From contig OZ026515.1 of assembly GCA_964019695.1 (NCBI GenBank), positions 133,384,849 to 133,448,848 of the forward strand: 64,000 bases of DNA, read 5' to 3'. The notes beneath the pieces are model-generated. The model was not told the origin of the DNA. It saw only the letters and a program-made list of their open reading frames with translations, and ran no database searches. Positions 50,090 through 61,080 of the stretch are shown one piece after another. This DNA is from Loripinus fragilis (taxonomy: Eukaryota > Mollusca > Bivalvia > Lucinida > Lucinidae). Numbering within the stretch: the first letter of the stretch is position 1; each line of letters begins with the position of its first letter. Both the position numbers and the translations under genes were made by a program.

Positions 50090-51155
50090 TCGCTCACCTA
50101 GGTTGGAGATACCATAATTTATAATGCTCAAAGGCAGGTAACTCTGAACTGAAAACAGTGAACAGGAACTAATTCAAAAAATAAGATATTATGCCAGTCC
50201 TGGTTATCAGCAAGTATTAAAACGATCTAAATAAAATAGTGAAAGTGTATTTTCAGATGCTCAAGGACAGCTTACACTGTAGTCAGTGACGGGATCTGAC
50301 CAATCCATACTTTAATGTATGTCCTGATAACCTACAAGGATGAAAATAATCAAATGAATAGAGTGGTTACAATATTATACAGCTATATTTTAGATGATCT
50401 AGTGCATCTAACTCTGTAATTTGTGATTGGATAATCTAACTCATTCAAGCGTTTATGGGTGTGCTTGTTACCTACAAGACTGAGGAAGATCCATCCCAAA
50501 ATGAAGGTGCTAGAGTGGTCACAAAAGATCCCCGACTTTAAGTCTATGCAATAGTTTTATGAAATCAAGGGCAGTTAACTCAACAGTCTGAGGTTGGTTC
50601 TATTTTAAGTTCAAACTCATCCAAGCTTTTGTAGTTGTCCTCGTTACATGAAATAATAGATAAAATATCCAATCAAAAATGAAGCGGATAGAGTGGTCAC
50701 AACAATATCCATCAAGTTTTAAGATGCTCCAGGGGAGCTAACTCTATAATAGGTGATTAGATTTTGACGAAATATAACCTCATCCAAGCTTTTATAGTTG
50801 TCCTTCAAATCTGCAGGAATGAAGAAGATCAATTCGAAATTGAAAGCAAAAGAGTGGTCACACCATTTCTCCCATTATAATTGTATGGAGATTTTCCAGA
50901 CGCTCAAGGGCAGCTAACTCCACAGTCCAAAGTCTGATCTGGCCAAATTTTGAACCCATTAGAGAATTTATGAGTGTCCTTGTTGCCTACTAGAATGAAG
51001 AGGATCCTATAAAAAATGAAGGCACTTGAGCGGTTACAGCATTTTTCCACTATAAGTCTATGGGGATTTTTCAAAATGTTCAACGGCAGATAACTCATAA
51101 AGTCCCTAGTCAGATCCTGCAGAATTTCGAACTCATCTAAGCTTTTATGGTTTTC
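50090..51155 (+). repeat. Degenerate 130-180-bp tandem repeat in the intron
   Basis: About seven units carry 'ctcaagggcagctaactc', 'aactcatccaagcttttatgg', 'gtccttgttacctac' and 'gagtggtcacaac' in constant order. Unit spacing drifts from about 130 to 177 bp. Confidence 0.7.
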
Positions 51156-51158
51156 CTT

Positions 51159-51340
51159 GCAAGCCTCGTGGTGCCAACAAGCGTTCTCAAAGCCTTGCCT
51201 GGTAAACTTGATATGAAAAGACACCCACCTAGTATTCTCTATGTATCTGCAAGCATCGCGATGTCAACAAGCATTCTCAAAGTCTTTCCTGGTACACTTG
51301 ATATAAAAAGACACTCACCTAGCATCCTCTATGTATCTGC
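51159..51340 (+). repeat. 90-bp satellite, first two units
   Basis: Two exact-length 90-bp units (starts at 51159 and 51249) contain gcaagcctcg, 'gttctcaaagccttgcctgg', 'aaaagacactcacctag' and 'ctatgtatct'. The array is cut by the retroelement at 51341 and resumes at 52755. Confidence 0.85.
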
Positions 51341-52754
51341 AAAGTAAGTAAGGGTGCAAAGATCAGGAATCGATACAATCAAGTACGACACCTGACCCAG
51401 GATACCAATGGGAAAGTGACAAACTCACAGTAGACACCACAAACGAGAGCCAAGAGGTCAGCCCTTTCCCAGCAGGTGACCACAAATATAAACAGACGCG
51501 CACAACGACATAGCAAACACAAGACAGAACAAAAACATAAAAGATCCACAAAAGAAGTACCACCTTGGAACGGTCAGTAAAATATTTTACTGGAGGGCTT
51601 AAACCGGTTTAACGGCGCCAACCTCACCCTTAATTCAGATGTGGATCAAGACACATATATATTTGGTTTGCATGAAAGACCCCTAACTTATCAATGCATC
51701 ATCTCCTAAAACATATAAATCAAGATATAACAAGGAGATAAAGCAAAGATAAGGACTCAACAGTAAATTAAACTGAAAACCGGAGCAAAAGAAATCCAAC
51801 AGGTAAACCCCGGTGGGCCCGACAAACAGCCAAAGCAACAGGCCCCTTCCATCTCATCAATAGATAAGTCTTTAAGTCAGAACCATCATAGAGTCTGATG
51901 TTCGACCCACAGGCGTGCAATTAAAGAGGAAAGCAAAGTTGCCAACCGTAATTGGGTTGACTACCAAGCATGCAGTCTGTTGCAATACATTAATGTTATA
52001 GGCAATCTTTTTTATAATGGGAAATTATTTTAATGAACTGCGCTGAAAAATTATTAGAGCCAAAAATCTTCTTCAATTTATACACCAAGTCACAATAGAA
52101 ATCAGGTTCGGAAAGTCCTTGGCGCAAGAGAGATTTAAGTCCAACTTGGAATTTAGAAATCAAATCATAGTATCGTCTGTAAAATTTTGAAAATGTTTTG
52201 CAAAGTTTATGATACCGATAGCCTTGTTTAAGAAGCTTCTAAGTTAACAATTTATTGCGAGTGTTGAAGTCAGCAACATAGCTAGATGCTCTAGCAAAAC
52301 GAATGAGTTGAGAGATATAGACTCCATAGGATGTAGAACGAGGAACATCACCATCTAAAAATGGGAAATTGACAATTTCAAAATCAAAGTCGTCACGTTT
52401 ATCATAAATTTTGGTAGAACCAATATCATTAGAAATAGACAAATGCAAGTCTAAAAATGCGGCTTAGGTATCAGAGGCATTGGCTTTATTCAGCTGGAGC
52501 TCTGAAGGGTATATTTTACTAACCATATTGTCAAAATAAACATTATTAATATCTAAAATATCGTCCAAATATCTGGAAGTAGTGTTAAACGCATCAATAA
52601 CATTAGCCTGCTTATCATCAGAAAGAGACATCATAAAGTCCCTCTCATAGCAAAACAGGAATAAATCTGCAACCAGGGGAGCACAATTAGTGCCCAAAGG
52701 AATCCCAACTACTTGTCTATAGAGCTTGGTGCCAAATCCAATAAAACTGTTTAA
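51341..52754 (-). mobile_element. Penelope-like retroelement, 5'-truncated, inserted in the 90-bp satellite
   Basis: The element's 3' end is at 51341 (minus strand). It comprises about 550 bp of 3' untranslated sequence and about 860 bp of reverse-transcriptase sequence, truncated at 52754. The 90-bp satellite is found on both sides, which defines the insertion precisely. It is the longest and best-kept copy of a family with at least ten fragments in this window. No GIY-YIG endonuclease part is visible, so the Penelope-like assignment rests on the reverse-transcriptase motifs. Confidence 0.7.
51890..52754 (-). pseudogene. Reverse transcriptase of a Penelope-like element, broken
   Basis: On the minus strand the frame reads M-G-T-N-C-A-P-L-V-A-D-L-F, then R-Y-L-D-D-I-L with the catalytic Y-x-D-D box. 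It continues to a K-I-Y-D-K-R-D-D and F-P-F-L-D-G-D-V block and S-Y-G-V-Y-I-S-Q-L. There is an in-frame stop near 52464 in the middle, and the frame is lost after about 52239. The GTNCAPL box and the block after Y-L-D-D are characteristic of the Penelope-like and related bivalve reverse transcriptases. The 5' half (fingers) is missing. It is inactive. Confidence 0.75.
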
Positions 52755-53615
52755 AGCCTCGTAATGTCAAGAAATGTTCCCAAAGCCTTGTCTGGTAAGC
52801 TTTATATCAAAAGACACTCACCTAGTCTTCTCTATGTATCGGCAAGCATTGCGATGTCAAAAAGCGTTCTCAAAGCCTTGCCTGGTAAACTTGATATCAA
52901 AAGACACTCACCAAGTTTTCTCTATGTATCTGCAAGCCTCGTAATGCTAAACTTAATATCAAAAGACACTCACCTGGTACTCTCAATGAATATGCAAGCC
53001 TCGTAATGCCAATAAGCATTCTCAAAGCCTTGCCTGCTAAACTTGTTATCAAAAGACACTCACCAAGTTTTCTCTAAGTATCAGCAAGCCTCGTTATATC
53101 AATAAGCGTTCCCAAAGCCTTGGCTGCTAAACTTGTTATCAAAAGACACTCACCTAGTATTCTCTATGTATCTGCAAGCCTCCTAATGTCAACAAGCTTT
53201 CTCAAAGCCTTTCCTGCTAAACTTATTATCAAAAGACACTCACCAAGTATTCTCTATGTATCTCGGCATGCCTCGAAATGTCAATAAGCGTTCCCAAAGC
53301 ATTGCCAGCTAAACTTGATATCAAAAGACACTCACCAAGTTTTCGATGTATCGGCAAGCTTCACGATGTTAACAAGCGTTCTCAAAGCCTTGCCTGGTAA
53401 ACTTGACACATAGTAATCTCTATGTATTGGCAAGCCTCGCGAAGTCAACAAGCATTCTCAAAGCCTTGCCTGGTGAACTTGACATCAAAAGACACTCACC
53501 TAGTATTCTCTATGTATCGGCAAGCCTCACAATGTCAGCAAGCGTTCTCAAAGCCTTGCCTGGTAAACTTGATATGAAAAAACACTCACCTAGTATTGTC
53601 TATTTACAGCATCTC
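52755..53615 (+). repeat. 90-bp satellite, remaining ~10 units
   Basis: Units begin near 52755, 52842, 52932, 52994, 53084, 53174, 53266, 53354, 53430 and 53520. Most are 90 bp; the 52932 unit has lost 28 bp and the 53354 unit about 14. Because 90 is a multiple of three, a 30-residue peptide repeat reads through, but stops and deletions argue against coding. Confidence 0.9.
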
Positions 53616-53848
53616 TTCTTGTGACACATCTCTTCCCTGTCATACTAATTTCTCCCACTTGAATATTATGCCAAGTATCCTGCAAAAAATGAACAAAATA
53701 TACTTGACAGCAAAAGGAACACATATTATTCATTACTTATTTGACATTTGAAACCATAACAAAATTGACCCTAAATAGTATAATATGTCGGACAGGGATC
53801 ATAGACTAGTTCCGGACTAATTTATTACTCGTTACACAGTAAGTTAAT
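53616..53848. other. Intronic DNA, nothing recognised
   Basis: No repeat or coding feature was recognised. Confidence 0.35.
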
Positions 53849-53852
53849 ATTT

Positions 53853-54089
53853 GGGCCTCGTCGCGACAAAACCTGTCTTCGGGGTTTCCGACAAGGCGAG
53901 TTTCAAACCAGTCTTCTCAGCTACAGAGACTAGGTAGAAAATTAAAATTTCACCTGTAGTAAGATAACATATAATTCTTTCCAAAAAGCGAATAACGAAG
54001 GCGCTGATCAGACTGCGCGGATGCGCAGGCTGGTCTGCGCCTGTGTTGTTCGCAAGCCACCGAAGACAGGTTTTCTCACGTCGAGGCCC
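53853..54089. mobile_element. MITE with 29-bp TIRs and ATTT duplication
   Basis: Ends GGGCCTCGTCGCGACAAAAC and the complement of GGGCCTCGACGTGAGAAAAC are inverted over 29 bp to CCTGTCTTCGG. ATTT flanks both sides (53849-53852 and 54090-54093). The interior carries the core 'gctgatcagactgcgc' + 'ggatgcgcaggctggtc', shared with MITE D although the ends are unrelated. Confidence 0.75.
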
Positions 54090-54093
54090 ATTT

Positions 54094-55161
54094 GTTCTAA
54101 ATAATGTAAAATAAAGCAAAAGTAGTGCTGTACGTTGGAAGAGACATAATTTGAACCTGATTTCACAGTATATTGCCACAGCACAATGTAACACATTAGA
54201 AAAAAAAAACGGTTTAAAACTTTTAAAATCATTGCTGTATCAGATATACTGCAGAAACAAACATCTTCATTTTTTGCATTTTTACATTGAGATTGAGAAC
54301 GGCCAAAAACTCTTAGATGCAAGTAAGTCTGGTACACCTTTCGTGGTATCAAGTGATGTACTGTCTAACAGAACCATTTGAAACACTTTTTTGGAAGCTA
54401 ACGTGCCTGTCGTATACTCACTTCAGGCTTATTATCTGACAATGCAACTCTTACTCATTGGTTTGCCTTGAATAATTCTGGATGATTTTATCTTCAAAAG
54501 TAGCCTGTATTACCTGATTACGACGCAGAGAGATTTTCATTAAAATGCGTTCTGTGGTTATTGGGTAAACAGCATCTCGAAGTTCGTGTTAATTATGGAT
54601 TAATGTATAATGCTCAGAGTTACCCCCCTTTATTAACATTATTCCGAAGAGCCAAGCGTTCAATATGCCTTTGTTTATGCACATATTCCATGCATCATTG
54701 GTACCTTTCATATCATTAGATTATTGTTTAACATCCAGTAATTAAAATATGCACTTCTTCGGCTCTGAAGTATATAAAGCGATGCTCTTGATGCGATAAG
54801 TACACTTATTGCTCAAGGCCCCCCTAGCCTGAGAAAATTATTATGCAAATGAATCATTCATGTGATATTCTATCAATATGATGCATGCCTGCTTAATTGA
54901 AGTCAATCACTATTCAACGTTTATTTGATCAACCCCTCGTCACCACCCCTTACAATATAATGAGCTAGTAGCAAATTCATAAGCATGTCGCTTATCACTT
55001 CACACAACCCCAAATTGGAAACAAACTCATTTAACTTAAATTGATTTGAGAGTTCATTTGGCTTAGATAGGGAAGAGGATAACGATCTGTCCCTGCATGG
55101 TGTTATAAATAGACAGTCCATAGGTAGGGATCAACAATGATTTTCAATGCAGTTACATTTA
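54094..55161. other. Intronic DNA, no gene seen
   Basis: Positions 54900-55140 have a 66-residue minus-strand frame of coding-like composition but no readable domain. Nothing else was recognised. Confidence 0.35.
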
Positions 55162-55203
55162 CTGGGCCCCTCGGGTGGTGTTGAACAACCCCGAGGGGCC
55201 CAG
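55162..55203. repeat. GC-rich hairpin
   Basis: CTGGGCCCCTCGGG pairs perfectly with CCCGAGGGGCCCAG around a 14-base loop. No coding frame adjoins it, so it is not an obvious terminator. Confidence 0.7.
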
Positions 55204-55569
55204 CAGATGTTCATGTATAAAAAGGGAGGTAATTGATTGCTATTATTGCATAAAGGCATTTTGTTGCTCAAGAGAAATGATAAAAATGAACAAAAAAACT
55301 GCTTCGAAAAGTTCCATTTTGTATTAGGTTAACACGTACCGTATAATGGCGCGCAAAGGCATGAACGATGCATAGGTTTCAAAGACTTACGTCATCCTGA
55401 CGTAGCTAAATTATGTTTACATCAATGAACTTTACTGTTGATGATGTCAGCATTTGTGATGGCCCAAGAAACTGCAAACTTACTGGAGGTTACATCAGAC
55501 TTAAGCTTCTAAGACCTGGTGGTGAAGAAAAGCCAGTGCATTTGTTGGCGTTGGGCCGGGTAATACCCT

Positions 55570-55808
55570 GTGAAACGACATGAATCGGGATGGTGACAGT
55601 CAAACAATTGGTACATACCTCTGCGGCACGTGAATTTCCTTGTTAATACGCTGTTAAACGACCTGAACTGGGATGGTGACAGTCAAACAATTGGTACATA
55701 CCTCTGCGGCACGTGAATTTCCTTGTTAATACGCTGTAAAACGACCTGAACCGGGATGGTGACAGTCAAACAATTGGTACATACCTCTGCGGCACGTGAA
55801 CATCCTTG
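55570..55808 (+). repeat. Three tandem 83-bp units
   Basis: The anchor gacagtcaaacaattgg occurs at 55595, 55678 and 55761, an 83-bp period with only a few differences between units. The third unit runs directly into the foldback element at 55809. Confidence 0.9.
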
Positions 55809-55812
55809 TTAA

Positions 55813-55938
55813 TACATGGGGTTGTACCAGTTAAAACGCGACTGTTGATAGTGTGCGACACGGCTTTTTATGCAATTGCATAAAAAGCCATACCGCAAGA
55901 TATTTACAGTCATGTTTTAACTGGCACAAACCCATGTA
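55813..55938. mobile_element. Foldback MITE with TTAA flanks (piggyBac-like)
   Basis: The whole 126-bp element is an imperfect palindrome: TACATGGG..CCAGTTAAAAC outward, and the 28-bp perfect palindrome centred on TTTATGCAATTGCATAAA. TTAA lies on both sides (55809-55812 and 55939-55942), as expected for piggyBac-type target duplication, although the TTAA could be part of the palindrome itself. Confidence 0.6.
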
Positions 55939-55942
55939 TTAA

Positions 55943-56608
55943 TCAGGCAAATCACGATATGTTTATGCACGACTCTTATTACTTGACCCATACGCATTCT
56001 GGGCCGTCACAAAAATTGACGCCATCAAAAGTAACGTGCAGAGAAGTAAAAATAATTTAGTGACGTCAAGATGACGTAAGTGTTTGCTCTTGAACAGGCG
56101 TTTTTAAAACCTACGAATCCTTCATGCTTTTGAGCTCCATCATATGAAATAAAAAAGAACTTTTTGAAACATTTTCCCAAAGCATTCAAGCGGCAAAATG
56201 ATTTTGTGCAATAACAACAATCACACAAAGTTTGTTTTTTGATGCACTGACATCTGCTAGACCCATCGGCGGTCGTCAAAACTCCAAACACTTGTCTTTC
56301 AGGCTAGGGTTTCAGCTGTTAATGCATAGAAAATCACGTTTGATCCCTGTATTATAATATGATGTCGCTTCTGGGAGTGAAATAACGCCATGCATTCAAA
56401 TCGACCAACCTCTAGTGGTTTACATATTTTGGTAAAGTTATGTATTGATGTCCGTAATAACGTCGCGTATGTATGGCAAAATCTTAGCGTTTTTACCCAA
56501 AAACGTTATTTCAAAGTAATTTTAGGGCCAAATGATAAAAAAGAATCTAAAAAAGTGTAAGATTCGTGCTTCTGTATTCAATCATGTAAAAAACTCTATC
56601 TATTACAG
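55943..56608. other. End of the intron
   Basis: The intron ends in tctatctattacag at 56595-56608, an ordinary acceptor with a short pyrimidine tract. No other feature is recognised. Confidence 0.6.
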
Positions 56609-57262
56609 GGTATTTGCCGAAGACTATTTTGCCCCTTTGGGAAAAGACCATCTCATGGCCAGTGTATCAACATTGCATTGAGCACCACTGGATTGTCAGT
56701 AGGAGTGTACTTCAGCTTGGAAGTATTATGGAATGAGACATCCATCCCGGAAACCTACATGAACGCCACCAACCTTAACACCGTAGGACGTAAAATATAT
56801 AACAAAGCTGGCAAGGCATTAGGTTTCAAAACCGCTGGTTGTTTTGAGTGTTCCGGCGAGGTGCTATTACCTCCGGGACAATCTGATAGCTGGAATCGCT
56901 TTTTTCTAGGCCTTGTATATCATACAATAGATAATTGTTCGCTAGATTTTGTTATTGAAACAGCTATGCAACTTATGGGTAAGAATCTGAGTATAAGTCT
57001 AGGTGCCAATGGTGACATGTCTTTTAACATCAGTCAAAATGACTTTTACACTAATGATAACTTGTATCAATATGCCTACTTCAAATCTAGGCGCATTTTC
57101 TGCGTCCCCAGTGTCATTTTGAGCGAAATAAAAAGATGTCCTGAAATTAATATCAGTTTGGCTGAATTTGGTCATGTAACAGATGCAAACAGGAGAAAAA
57201 TTGTCCCCTCTCTGTTTGGTAGTTCTGAATATGCCATGAACGCTTCGACATCCATATGTCTG
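56609..57262 (+). CDS. Cysteine-rich receptor-like ectodomain protein, exon 2
   Basis: The exon starts in phase 0 after the acceptor and encodes 218 residues in frame with exon 1. It opens G-I-C-R-R-L-F-C-P-F-G-K, a conserved junction motif in this type of molluscan receptor ectodomain. It continues with a folded region with few cysteines and several N-x-S/T sequons, and ends near S-I-C-L at a candidate donor GTAAAT (57263-57268), also phase 0. The frame runs on unspliced to a TAA at 57386-57388, adding a hydrophobic tail that I take as intronic read-through. In related receptors an autoproteolysis-like region and seven helices follow. No such exon lies before the provirus at 61.5 kb. Confidence 0.8.
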
Positions 57263-58554
57263 GTAAATTATTTTGACATTATTTCACAAACTAGTGGTCA
57301 AGGTTCAGTGTTTCGTAGTCGTACTATAGCCCGGCGTCTTGTCAATTTGGCATTTATTATTCAAATCTTGCATCCGTTTTACAAGTAATTATAATGGCCA
57401 GTTGAAAAGTGGCGCATAAAGATGACAATATTACAAATACCACATCCACTTGGTTTAATGATAAAATTTACCACGAAAGGTTATATATTTCTAGATTACT
57501 GGAGTTAGATGTTCTCCTCTTTTAGATATTCATAGATGTAATAAATCACATCATGGTGTATGTAAAATGGGAATTAAAATTCAAACACAGACATGTTTTT
57601 AGACTTTCTGTTTAAGCATCACATTCAAGCATTCAGATCACCATATAACTTTTTCACGTTTAATAACTCAAACTATCTCCTCATCTCCTAACTTGGATAT
57701 TTAGGTTAATAAATTTTATGATAGCGCTCATTGACTTCATGACGCAGCACTTCTAACAAGGTGTTATACTTAACATGCTCTTTGGTTTTTATAGACTCTG
57801 AAATAAACAATATTAGACATTTTATCAAAATTAAATGTCAACAAAGAGATTGATTTCATTAAATTAGTTCCCAGTATAGTTATAATAAATCTGCCATCTC
57901 TTCTATTCTTGCTTATTTTGAATACGGAATCTCCTATGATTTGTTATATACTGAACGAAACTTCTAAACCGCCAGTTAACACAACACATTTTTCAATATA
58001 GCTGCTTTGTTATTAAACGGTTTGCAATGATATTTGACACAGTATATCTGGGCACATGTATCCGTCGATTGAACTTATAAAGTTTGATTCAATAAGGATG
58101 TTGATTTATGTGTAACAATAGAGTACTAATACCTGTTTTGCACATGACACACGTTGCTTAATGTTTTTCGCCTTGTGTATACTCGTTTTTTCATTGACAA
58201 CTATCCAACAACTTTATTTTATCACAAAAATGCCAACGTTTGGGTTGTATGAGTTTAAAGTAGAGGGATCAAGCTGTGGGTTCAATCGAAAACAGGGCCT
58301 TGCTGAGACGGGTTCATAATTCATCATAAAGTTTTACATAATTTGATAGAGTCGACAGTTTACACCACAACCTGTCGGCCATTTTTTATTTTTGCACTCG
58401 TATGAGGAGAAAAATCGACAAAAACTGAGTATACCGTGTCATAAAATGTCCTGCATAGTCCACCATACTTTTGTGCGGTGATGCATAAATGCTGCATTGG
58501 AACGTCGGAAGCGTCGAAACTTAGGTGCAGTACACGGTAAATGGGTGACAGATG
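57263..58554. other. Downstream intron or intergenic DNA
   Basis: No coding exon with hydrophobic helices was found. The rest is AT-rich and featureless. Confidence 0.4.
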
Positions 58555-58885
58555 TTTCAATAATATTGCAAACAAAAATATTCCATCACCATAAACCCAT
58601 TTCTGTGTTCTTTTAGGCCATATGGGCCTCCATAGGAGCACTGATTTGCACGAAAATTGCTCATTTATTACTAAATAAATACGATAGTGTTCAATAATGT
58701 CCATTTACAGCACCAAAAAGTTTCAATAATATTGTTGACAAAAACATGTCATCTCCATAAAGCATTCTCATGTTGTTTTATGGCATATGGGCGTCCATAG
58801 GTACAATGTGGATTACCTGAAAATTCCTACTTAATTAAAGCGAAACACAAAAATGTTCATGTTGTCCATTTATAACACCATAAAG
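58555..58885. repeat. ~170-bp direct duplication
   Basis: The blocks 'ttcaataatattg', 'ccatatgggc(c/g)tccatagg', and 'tgtccattta(c/t)a(g/a)caccaaaa' occur twice in order, at about 170-bp offset. Confidence 0.6.
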
Positions 58886-59419
58886 TTGGTGTTTTCCACT
58901 TTAGGTCCCTGGAAAACTCGATTTTATGCGATGAGTTCAAGTTTTAGCGTTTGTGTGAAAATGAAATGCGATGGTGCCTTTATACAGTCTATCAATTGAG
59001 CATGTTAATTTCAATTTATGATAATGAACTTTTGACAGGTTCTTTTCAATTGATTTATCCATATTGAGTGTAAAATGTAGCCGTGTAAGTATCATAAATG
59101 TTAAGATATATGAGAAAATATTGAGTGGCGGTTTGGAAGTTTCGCTCAGTATATATGGCCTGGTCATTAAAATTAATGGTTCCAAGAAATGCAGACACTA
59201 TTGTTCCTGAAATAAGTTGAGACATTATATAACCAACCTATAAGTAAATCTGTTAAAACATATTATTTTGCAAACTTTGATTCAAATATACCATTCAAAA
59301 GTTATCAGCATTTTCACTAAAATACCTCGACCGGCCAAAATTATACTCGGCAAACCCTCGACACTCTTTCACATACCAGTGACAGACACACATAGTGATT
59401 ATAGTGCAGATCCAAGGGT

Positions 59420-59545
59420 CATGCAATAACATCAGCTTGATTATTGTCAGCAGCCTCTCTCATAACAAAAGAAAAACAAATCTGCAAATTTTAGAGGAGT
59501 ACAATTAGTACCCATTAGAATACCTACATTTTGTCTCTACGATGG
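59420..59545 (-). pseudogene. Small Penelope-like reverse-transcriptase fragment
   Basis: The minus strand aligns with 52590-52730: 'aataacatcagcttgattattgtcag', 'aaatctgcaa', 'gagtacaattagtacccattag' correspond to the GTNCAP-box region. It is too decayed to read as a frame. Confidence 0.55.
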
Positions 59546-60429
59546 TCATTTGGAAAATTCGTAGCATGGTATCATAACTCCACAATGCGTTGATGAAATG
59601 CTATCAAATAATACATTTTTGGACACTAGAATTCAACGGCTACTTGGTGGGTTTATTGATCTTTAAAAGGACTTTGCGTGCACGCGCAACGCATGCTCAA
59701 AATGAGTAGGGGTTTATACACTAGCGGAAATTTTTATTAAATACTTGAAAAAAAAATGAAGGAAAATTGGGGACCTTATTTATGATCATGATTTGACTAA
59801 TTAACGATTTGGTGCAACTTATTTTTTACTAAAATGTATTAGATCACTGCTTGTACGAATAGCACCTTTTTATTCGGAAAATGTTGACTAATAGAAAATG
59901 GTAAACTTTCAAAATGGGACATTTTTCTATTTTTCTCTATACCTTTGTTTTAAATTGTGTCATTACAGGAGCACGAAAAATGCCTATTACGTATATGCTT
60001 TGCTTTATATGTAGCAAACAATGCATAAAAAATCATTTCGTCGAGCAAAAAGTGTGGCTTGTTTCGTTCAGTATTTAAGAAAATTATTCCTAATTACACT
60101 ACCCTTACTTATCAAGAAGTGGGTTGGGCAACCCAATCCCTCATATTTTGTTGATGGCATAAGAACTTCGCATGGTATCGCGTTAACCATCATAAAATTC
60201 ATTCATTTCTACTCTGAAGGTGTTTTTACTTTTTTGTTTGCCACTGTTTTCAATTGAAATGAACCCGAACGTCAAGTCATAGCTAAACTCTTTCTGCCCT
60301 ATGGGACGATTTTAAAAGTTATCTTTCCTTTGTTCTGGTTTATAAAATATATTTTGGTTTCAATACAAACAGTATAAAGTGTGCTTGACAAAATACCTAC
60401 GCAGGGCATTTTTCAACTACTGTCGGTTA
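59546..60429. other. Unannotated DNA
   Basis: A 78-residue plus-strand frame at 60021-60257 has no recognisable domain. Nothing else was recognised. Confidence 0.35.
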
Positions 60430-60504
60430 TATACTGTAGATTCGGAAATTTTCGCGACAATTTTATTTTCGCGAGAAGTAATTATGTCTCTTTAGCCCCA
60501 CGTA

Positions 60505-60540
60505 CTGCGCATGCGCGGCGGCCATATTGGATGACGTCAT
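60505..60540. promoter_or_regulatory. NRF1 / YY1 / CRE motif cluster
   Basis: A consensus NRF1 palindrome TGCGCATGCGCG (60506-60517), a YY1-like GCGGCCATATTGG and a perfect CRE TGACGTCA (60532-60539) lie within 36 bp. A second CRE is at 60664-60671. This grouping is typical of CpG-rich housekeeping promoters in animals. No matching gene start is visible on either strand nearby, so it may be a promoter relic, an unrecognised gene's promoter, or part of a repeat. Confidence 0.4.
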
Positions 60541-60557
60541 CATTAGCATCAACTTTA

Positions 60558-60871
60558 AAAAAAGGTCCCTTATGACCATACAAAATTGTGTAAAAAGGTC
60601 CTTTTTAACAAGACAAATGGATGCTGTAGAATTATAGCATCAAGTTCAAGGTCACTCTCGTAATGACGTCATTTTCTATTTTTAATAACTGACACGTTCA
60701 GACCTGTTTATCTATATTTAGACATTATGACTTCTTACACTCTGAGCCCTTTTTCTTCTGACACCTATTCAGACAGCTGTATGGAGAAAATCAATTTTAA
60801 TGACCGCTATAAAAGAAGAGCAATAAGATGCACCTGGCCCATTTTAAGGTCCCTTATGACCACACAAAATG
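60558..60871 (+). repeat. 25-bp direct repeats bracketing ~290 bp
   Basis: AAGGTCCCTTATGACCATAC at 60558 and AAGGTCCCTTATGACCACAC at 60847 continue identically into AAAATG/T. The bracketed segment ends with 'tctatatttagacatt', also found at the tail of the following SINE. Confidence 0.5.
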
Positions 60872-60909
60872 AATGCTTATTGGCATAAAGACTGTATATG
60901 TATGATAAA

Positions 60910-61080
60910 TACCTACGGGCGCGTTAGGCAGTCAGCCAGAGTGCAGATACTTGTCTGTCTGCGGATCCAGGGGTCGCGAGTTCTATCCCGACCAGGTCCC
61001 ACTGAGATTGATCTTGAAATAATGTCTACTGTCATTGACCTCTCTCTCTTCGAAAAGGTTCATTGTCATACATGTTTCGA
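60910..61080 (+). mobile_element. tRNA-derived SINE, family 3, copy 2
   Basis: A tRNA-like head (gcgcgttaggcagtcagcc) and B box (ggtcgcgagttctatccc) precede a body with 'gagattgatcttgaaataa' and 'tctactgtcatt' shared with 32594-32830. It ends near 'tctatatttagacattg'. Confidence 0.55.

Noticed and set aside
52764..53624. A 30-residue repeat protein
   Set aside because: The 90-bp satellite is a multiple of three, so frames stay open by arithmetic. Deletions of 14 and 28 bp and stops break it, and there is no start or splice context.
57263..57388. C-terminal hydrophobic tail of the receptor-like exon as a membrane anchor
   Set aside because: A donor-like GTAAAT at 57263 with matching phase precedes it, and the stretch reads more like intron read-through. 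It stays possible and is mentioned in the finding.
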